The notes under the pieces: model-generated
Told to the model about the DNA's origin: nothing
The model's database searches: none
Seen by the model: the letters and a program-made list of their open reading frames with translations, nothing else
Part shown: piece by piece, positions 59,533 to 64,000 of the stretch
Position numbering within the stretch: position 1 is the stretch's first letter
Layout of the letters: every line of letters starts with the position of its first letter
Assembly (NCBI RefSeq): GCF_000497045.1
Contig: NW_015961948.1
Coordinates: 1,054,001-1,118,000, forward strand
DNA length: 64,000 nt
Reading direction: 5' to 3'
Origin: Kalmanozyma brasiliensis GHG001
Taxonomy: Eukaryota; Basidiomycota; Ustilaginomycetes; Ustilaginales
Made by a program: the position numbers and the translations under genes

Positions 59533-61479
59533 CTACGACAAGAACCAACTCGCATTCGCATACCACCCCAACATGGGATTGCTCCCATCCCTCAACTGCA
59601 CCCTCTCCGTCTCGGCATAGCGTTCCAAGAACTCTGCGTGACCCAACACCTTCAAGTTCCTGACCCTCTTGCCACCGACGGCCGTATGAAAGGGTGCCCA
59701 ATGCGAGTCGAAGAACGCCGCACCCTCTCCTTCGGGCTTGTTGGGACTGGGGTTGAGAATGCTACGATAAACCTGTTTGAGATGCGCAAAGTTGGTGGGG
59801 AAGAAGATATCGAAGAAGCCTTGAAGGACGAGGTAGGTGGTGACGGGGATCATGGTGCCCTGGTAGCGAGTTTGGACGACGGGTGCGTTGAGCCCGTGCA
59901 GCGTGTCGGGGAGCGAGTGGAAGTCCGACATGAGCAGACGGTGGTGTGGGAAATGCGTTCTAAGCTTTTCCACCAGTCGAAGGGCGTTGGTGGGGACGAA
60001 GAGCGGATCTGTGAGGTTGGGGAAGAACGGTGCATGGCGTGCTACTGGTGCTCTCACCCTCTCGGGGAGGAAGCGAAGTGGGGAGTTGGACAAAGGGTGT
60101 AGTGTCGGCCCGACGATATCGAGATACCTCCTGATCAATGGATCGGAGAGCGGCTCCCACAACTCGTGCATATCCCCCGTATCGTCGATCGAAACCACCG
60201 CCTGGTACGGCGTCAAATCCGCCGTCCCAAACCTGACCACATCATGCGCCAGATTGTCAAACACCTCCAGCGCCACCACGAAGCACGGTTCCTGGACCAC
60301 ACTGTCCCAAGCCAGCACATCCTGGTTGATCACCTCGACCCTCGCTCCGTGTCTCGCCAACTTCCGCCTCTGCTCCGCTGCGAGCCTTGGACTGATCTCG
60401 ACAATCCGATACCTCGTTCTCGCATACATTTCCGGCTCGCTCTCCTGCAGATAATCCAACACGCCCTCCGCTAACGCCCCCGATCCCGCCCCTAGCTCGT
60501 ACACCACCAAATCGTCGTACGGATAGTGATGCAGCTTGTACTCGGCCACCAAATACCGGGCGATAGCATGTGCGTAGTACGGCTGGAAGATCTGGGTGGG
60601 GGTATGCCAGACTTGTTTAGCCGCCATGGATTGGACGTCTGTTTCCTGGACGCCTTCGCGACGCAGGGCGCGACCGCGTCGTTGGGCTTCTTCCAGCCCA
60701 GCGGCGCTGTATTCTGCTGCGGGCTTTCGTGCTGCAACTCGCTCGCGTCGTTCCCGAGCCAGACTGTCGGATTGCTCCTTGAGTTTATCCTGCGCATCGG
60801 AGGTGGACTTGTGGTCCGCTACGAGGATCGAAATCTGTTCCTCGAAGAGAGAGTATCGTTCTTCCACTAGACGCATGAACTCGCTCTCGTTTTTGATCGA
60901 GTTGAAGTCGAACCCCGCCGCAGGACGCAACAGGCCCATCTCGTGGGTGTACAGCTCACCAGCTACCTCTTTGTACTGCTCCTCCTTCTCGCTGGCAGGC
61001 GAAGGGTCGGGAAGTAGCACAGCTTGCTTGGTAAAGTACCCATATGAAGGATTGTACAGGCTGTCGTGGATAAAGTCGCGTGCTAGCATGCGCACTTCCC
61101 GTGGTCGACCACCAGGGCCGGTGGAGCCGACTTTGGAGGAGGTGGAAGAGGCAAGGTCCTCCGCGGTGACTAGAGGGTAGGTGTAGTGCTTGGCTTCCGG
61201 ATGGAGCGTGAACGGGTCGTAGTTGTATTGTGAGCGATGACGATTGGCGGCGTCGGCGTCATCTTTCCTTCTTGATGCAGAGGTGCTGAGATTGCGTGAG
61301 CCAGCAGCATACTGAGTCCCAGCTCTTGACGTCAAGCTGTCCCGGGCAGACGTAGATGAGCGGACCGCTTGGATCTTGCTTGAAGAAGGGAGGTAAGCAG
61401 CTGAGCTAGTCGAAAGATTCCGCAGGCTCGTGCGCGTCTGCTGCACCGCGAGCCGCCGTGAGCTATTCAGAGAAGCCAT
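59533..61479 (-). CDS. MidA/NDUFAF7-type SAM-dependent methyltransferase, mitochondrial
   Basis: 648 residues from the ATG at 61479, which begins a clear presequence (MASLNSSRRLAVQQTRTSLR, then NLSTSS). An earlier ATG at 61611 would give 692 residues; the frame is open still further without ATG. After the presequence come REVRMLARDFIHDSLYNPSY, typical of the DUF185/MidA family, the SAM-binding motif YELGAGSGALAEG near residue 328, EISPRLAAEQRRKL and the region FVVALEVFDNLAHDVV. Human NDUFAF7 dimethylates an arginine of complex I subunit NDUFS2 during complex I assembly; the same job here is inferred. Compared with bacterial MidA it has an insertion of about 120 charged, partly coiled residues between the N-terminal part and the SAM fold, as in other fungal members such as yeast Ykl162c. 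Its stop lies about 185 nt from the stop of the convergent HD-domain gene. Confidence 0.88.
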   Translation of the reverse strand: MASLNSSRRLAVQQTRTSLRNLSTSSAAYLPSSSKIQAVRSSTSARDSLTSRAGTQYAAGSRNLSTSASRRKDDADAANRHRSQYNYDPFTLHPEAKHYTYPLVTAEDLASSTSSKVGSTGPGGRPREVRMLARDFIHDSLYNPSYGYFTKQAVLLPDPSPASEKEEQYKEVAGELYTHEMGLLRPAAGFDFNSIKNESEFMRLVEERYSLFEEQISILVADHKSTSDAQDKLKEQSDSLARERRERVAARKPAAEYSAAGLEEAQRRGRALRREGVQETDVQSMAAKQVWHTPTQIFQPYYAHAIARYLVAEYKLHHYPYDDLVVYELGAGSGALAEGVLDYLQESEPEMYARTRYRIVEISPRLAAEQRRKLARHGARVEVINQDVLAWDSVVQEPCFVVALEVFDNLAHDVVRFGTADLTPYQAVVSIDDTGDMHELWEPLSDPLIRRYLDIVGPTLHPLSNSPLRFLPERVRAPVARHAPFFPNLTDPLFVPTNALRLVEKLRTHFPHHRLLMSDFHSLPDTLHGLNAPVVQTRYQGTMIPVTTYLVLQGFFDIFFPTNFAHLKQVYRSILNPSPNKPEGEGAAFFDSHWAPFHTAVGGKRVRNLKVLGHAEFLERYAETERVQLRDGSNPMLGWYANASWFLS

Positions 61480-61765
61480 CGCAGCTTCCTTGTTCGTCCT
61501 TGCTGCGACCAAAGTGCTTCCTTGAGCTCCGAAGTATGCAAAGGAGCGAGCGTCAGTTGCTGATGAGGAAAGAGTGCGGCAAGGGTCGAAGAAATACCCC
61601 AAAAAGCGCATGCCCGCTTGGCCGAAAGCCGATTTTCTGTGCGCTTGACAGCATCGCTGAGCGGCAAAGGCTGCTCTCACACGACCCTTCACAGACACTC
61701 ACACAAACCACACTCCACGCCTTTTCGGGCATCGTAACGACAGTCTTTCCTCAGACGAGCAGCAA

Positions 61766-64000
61766 CTACGATAGATCGAACCCAGCCTCGCTCTGAATAG
61801 CGTACCTCAGCTTCTCCCTGCACGTCTGCTCGTCCGAGTAGTCGGGCAGCTTGAGCATGTTGACGCACGTGCTTGCTGTGGGCAGCCTGCTCTTGTCCTC
61901 GCCTGCCTTTCTGATGGCGAAGAGCGGATTGAGTTGGCTGAATCCGAGTAAGGGAGGATTGGGCGAGCTGGTGACAAACTTGAGAAACGCCTTGCGCATC
62001 GGCTGATCGAACCCTTCCAGCACGTTCCAAAAGTGCTGCACTGTGAGATCCTGTTCGTGATACCCTCCGAGCACGGTGTGCTTGCGCAGGTCGGCAATGT
62101 CGACCGGCTCCTCGGTGCCCGAGATCAGCACGGACAGCTCCTCGCGATTGAAATTGCGCAACCAGCGCGGGTTGATGATGTCCGCCAGGCCGTTAAAGAA
62201 CGCATTGCACTGGTGCTGGATCTGCGTCGAAAGACGATAGTGCGAGATGCGGTAGATGTACTCCATCCGATTCAAGTTGGTGACAGCCACGTTGGCGCCG
62301 CCGGGGACGAGCTCGCGGGTCATGCTGACGCCGAACTCTTCGTCGGTAACGGTGAAGTTGAGCGAAAGGTCCTCGACGTTGCCCTGATAGTTCTTGAGCG
62401 AGATCAGGCCTTTGTAAAGCTCTTTGTCGAGGGTATCAATCGAGCCGAGATCGTCGAGGAAGGACTGCTTGCCCAGAGCTTTGGACAGGAAGAAGCCGGC
62501 GAATTTGGCGTCGATCAAGATACCTTCATACAGCGCTTTGCCGATGACACGGCCCAAGAACTCGTACCACTCGAGCTGCTCGCCCGAAGTGGCATAGGTG
62601 TGTGGGTTGGGGTACAGCTCTTGCGCGTCGGTCGCCTTCCACAGACCACGGTTGGTGTCGAACGCCTCTCGCACCAGCGACGTGAGGAACTCCTTGAACA
62701 GACCGCCGCCGTCAATGCCTGCTTCCGGCTGACCGAACTTGTCGATGAAGACAATCTCGAGCGGCTTCTTGAGGTCAGCACCGAGAGGAGCCAGGCTGGC
62801 AAACCCATCCTGGGCGACGTGATCTCGTCGAATGTTGACGGCTCTTCGTCGCTGGTATCGGTTGACGTAGATGCCGTTCTTGACCGCATCGATGTTGACG
62901 AATTGGCGGAAGATCTGCACTCGCACGTCGAAGGGAATCATGAAGGGTACGTTGTTGAGGATGCCGAGACGAGGCGAAAGGAAGGCAAGATTGAGTGCCG
63001 TGAGGTGACGGCTGCGAGTACCTCCCTGCGCTCGCAATTGCTGCAGGCGAGCCAGCGGCTGCTGCGATTGTCGAGCGTCGTCGTCGTCCGCTTGGTCGTC
63101 GTCATCGTTCTCATCGTCAACGTCCATGCTCTCGCTCTGTGTAGAAGTCTGAGGCTGCGACGAAGCGGACTCGTCCTGCTGTTGCTGCTCGCTGCTGAGC
63201 TGCTCCTCTTCGAGAACGACAGTGCGCATGAAATCGTTCAGATCGAGATGGCTGACCATGAGCCAGTGGTCGGCGGGCGCAAACCGGTGCCTCGAGTCTC
63301 GCGAGTGAAGCTGCTTGAGCAATGTCGTCACGAGGGACCGCAGCGATAAGAGCGTCATACGCATGCCCGGAACACGCGGCACCTGGCTATCGTGGGAGTC
63401 GCTGCCGTCCAGGTTGACGAGAGGAGCTTTGCCCTCGTACCAGTACATTGCGAAGGCGACGTTGCGCAGAAGACCGCTGATGCTGAGAATCTCGTCGCGA
63501 GAGAGCCATCCTGCATTTGCCCGAGCAGCGCCACCGCCACCGACAACAAAGTCTGAGTCGACGCTGGAGAAGAACTCGTCATCTCCGAGTGTGAGCAGAA
63601 CCTTGGAGAGCATCTCTAGGACAATGACTAGAGCCGGCCAATCTTGGCGAGTGTTGAAACTGGAGAGCGAGGTCAAGACCTCGCGCGCCTTGGTGTTGTC
63701 GTGCGCTGAAGCGAGATTGCGAGCGAGGGAGCTGCCTCGCACGTAACCACGCCAGAACTCTCGGATCAGGCCAGTACCTGTAGGTCCGGTGGGTCGTGCC
63801 TGCTTGGCGCTCTGAGCAACTTTCGACTCGGAAGCGGAGTACAGAAGACGGTTGAGGACGTGATCTTGCATGTCGGTAGGCCACGCGGAAAGTGTCGAGC
63901 AGATGAAGGCGAAGAGTGGTCCGCGAGAGGAGGTCGGGAAGCGGTTCGAGATGGCGAGGATGGTAGTGAGGTGGTCATCAGAGATGAGGATGCGCAGTCT
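61766..64000 (-). CDS. HUL5: HECT-type E3 ubiquitin ligase, Hul5/UBE3C-like (5' part outside window)
   Basis: The C-terminal 744 residues of a longer protein. The frame stays open from 63871 to the window edge (first visible residues RLRILISDDHLTTILAISNR), so the start lies beyond 64000. The HECT domain fills about the last 370 residues: LEIVFIDKFGQPEAGIDGGG, EWYEFLGRVIGKALYEGILI, and the catalytic Cys in ASTCVNMLKLPDYS near the end. The tail GFDLS has Phe four residues from the end, as needed for ubiquitin transfer in HECT ligases. NLNRMEYIYRISHYRL and the upstream region VNRYQRRRAVNIRRDHVAQD resemble the Hul5/UBE3C group, which is associated with the proteasome and extends ubiquitin chains. 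An acidic, Gln-rich linker (codons around 63060-63200) interrupts the upstream helical region. Cytosolic or nuclear location is expected. Confidence 0.9.
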   Translation of the reverse strand, partial: RLRILISDDHLTTILAISNRFPTSSRGPLFAFICSTLSAWPTDMQDHVLNRLLYSASESKVAQSAKQARPTGPTGTGLIREFWRGYVRGSSLARNLASAHDNTKAREVLTSLSSFNTRQDWPALVIVLEMLSKVLLTLGDDEFFSSVDSDFVVGGGGAARANAGWLSRDEILSISGLLRNVAFAMYWYEGKAPLVNLDGSDSHDSQVPRVPGMRMTLLSLRSLVTTLLKQLHSRDSRHRFAPADHWLMVSHLDLNDFMRTVVLEEEQLSSEQQQQDESASSQPQTSTQSESMDVDDENDDDDQADDDDARQSQQPLARLQQLRAQGGTRSRHLTALNLAFLSPRLGILNNVPFMIPFDVRVQIFRQFVNIDAVKNGIYVNRYQRRRAVNIRRDHVAQDGFASLAPLGADLKKPLEIVFIDKFGQPEAGIDGGGLFKEFLTSLVREAFDTNRGLWKATDAQELYPNPHTYATSGEQLEWYEFLGRVIGKALYEGILIDAKFAGFFLSKALGKQSFLDDLGSIDTLDKELYKGLISLKNYQGNVEDLSLNFTVTDEEFGVSMTRELVPGGANVAVTNLNRMEYIYRISHYRLSTQIQHQCNAFFNGLADIINPRWLRNFNREELSVLISGTEEPVDIADLRKHTVLGGYHEQDLTVQHFWNVLEGFDQPMRKAFLKFVTSSPNPPLLGFSQLNPLFAIRKAGEDKSRLPTASTCVNMLKLPDYSDEQTCREKLRYAIQSEAGFDLS

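Noticed and set aside
62033..63349. 438-codon + strand frame opposite the HECT ligase
   Set aside because: Antisense shadow of a clearly conserved HECT domain; no family or start context of its own.

Overview
The window reads as nuclear chromosomal DNA of an intron-poor basidiomycete, most likely a smut fungus (Ustilaginales, Ustilago/Sporisorium type). The basis is the mix of very long uninterrupted reading frames rich in Ser/Ala/Pro, a few short GT-AG introns (75-110 nt) with CTGAC/CTGAT-like branch sites near gene ends, a tRNA with an intron, CT-rich promoter/leader DNA, and eukaryotic housekeeping genes (eL8, mitochondrial malate dehydrogenase, uL13m, a HECT ligase). The species is inferred, not proven.

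Layout: 0.2-1.3 kb, class II aldolase/adducin-domain protein (3 exons, +). 2.0-4.7 kb, a Cti6-like PHD protein (+). 6.7-10.8 kb, an Ash1-type SET-domain methyltransferase with AT-hooks (+). 11.5-14.3 kb, a Zn2Cys6 transcription factor (+). 14.5-15.5 kb, mitochondrial malate dehydrogenase (-), divergent from ribosomal protein eL8 (16.5-18.2 kb, +), whose first exon is only the ATG. 18.2-21 kb is gene-poor. 21.1-23.8 kb, a CENP-B/pogo-type HTH protein (+). 24.7-25.2 kb, a MAPEG membrane protein (+). 25.4-26.4 kb, a tartrate/D-malate dehydrogenase-like enzyme (-), head to head with mitoribosomal uL13m (26.8-27.4 kb, +). 28.0-28.6 kb, a small orphan protein, probably mitochondrial (+), convergent with a 1186-residue orphan coiled-coil protein (-, to 32.3 kb).

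An intron-bearing tRNA-Ser(CGA) (-) lies at 34.3 kb, back to back with an RWD/DUF1115 protein (+) that carries a start-stop uORF. 35.7-37.1 kb, a secreted M43 metalloprotease (-) whose Met-turn is encoded by a 9-nt microexon. 39.0-40.5 kb, a sorbitol/xylitol dehydrogenase-type enzyme (+). 40.7-44.8 kb, a Ulp2-like SUMO protease (-). 45.9-47.0 kb, an aldo/keto reductase (3 exons, -). 47.0-50.1 kb is gene-poor. 50.1-53.6 kb, a DUF1752/DUF3295 regulator (+). 54.4-59.3 kb, a very long protein ending in an HDDC2-type HD domain (+). 59.5-61.5 kb, a MidA/NDUFAF7-type methyltransferase (-). 61.8 kb to the right edge, a Hul5/UBE3C-type HECT ubiquitin ligase, 5' end outside the window (-).

There is no operon-like pathway cluster. 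Recurrent themes are chromatin and transcription control (Cti6-like, SET, Zn2Cys6, CENP-B-HTH, DUF1752), ubiquitin/SUMO turnover (Ulp2-like, HECT), mitochondrial function (MDH, uL13m, the methyltransferase and probably the small orphan) and polyol/organic acid/aldehyde redox enzymes. I saw no transposon, CRISPR array, rRNA or viral remnant. The most notable observations are the Met-turn microexon, the start-stop uORF, the ATG-only first exon of eL8 and the HD-domain fusion.
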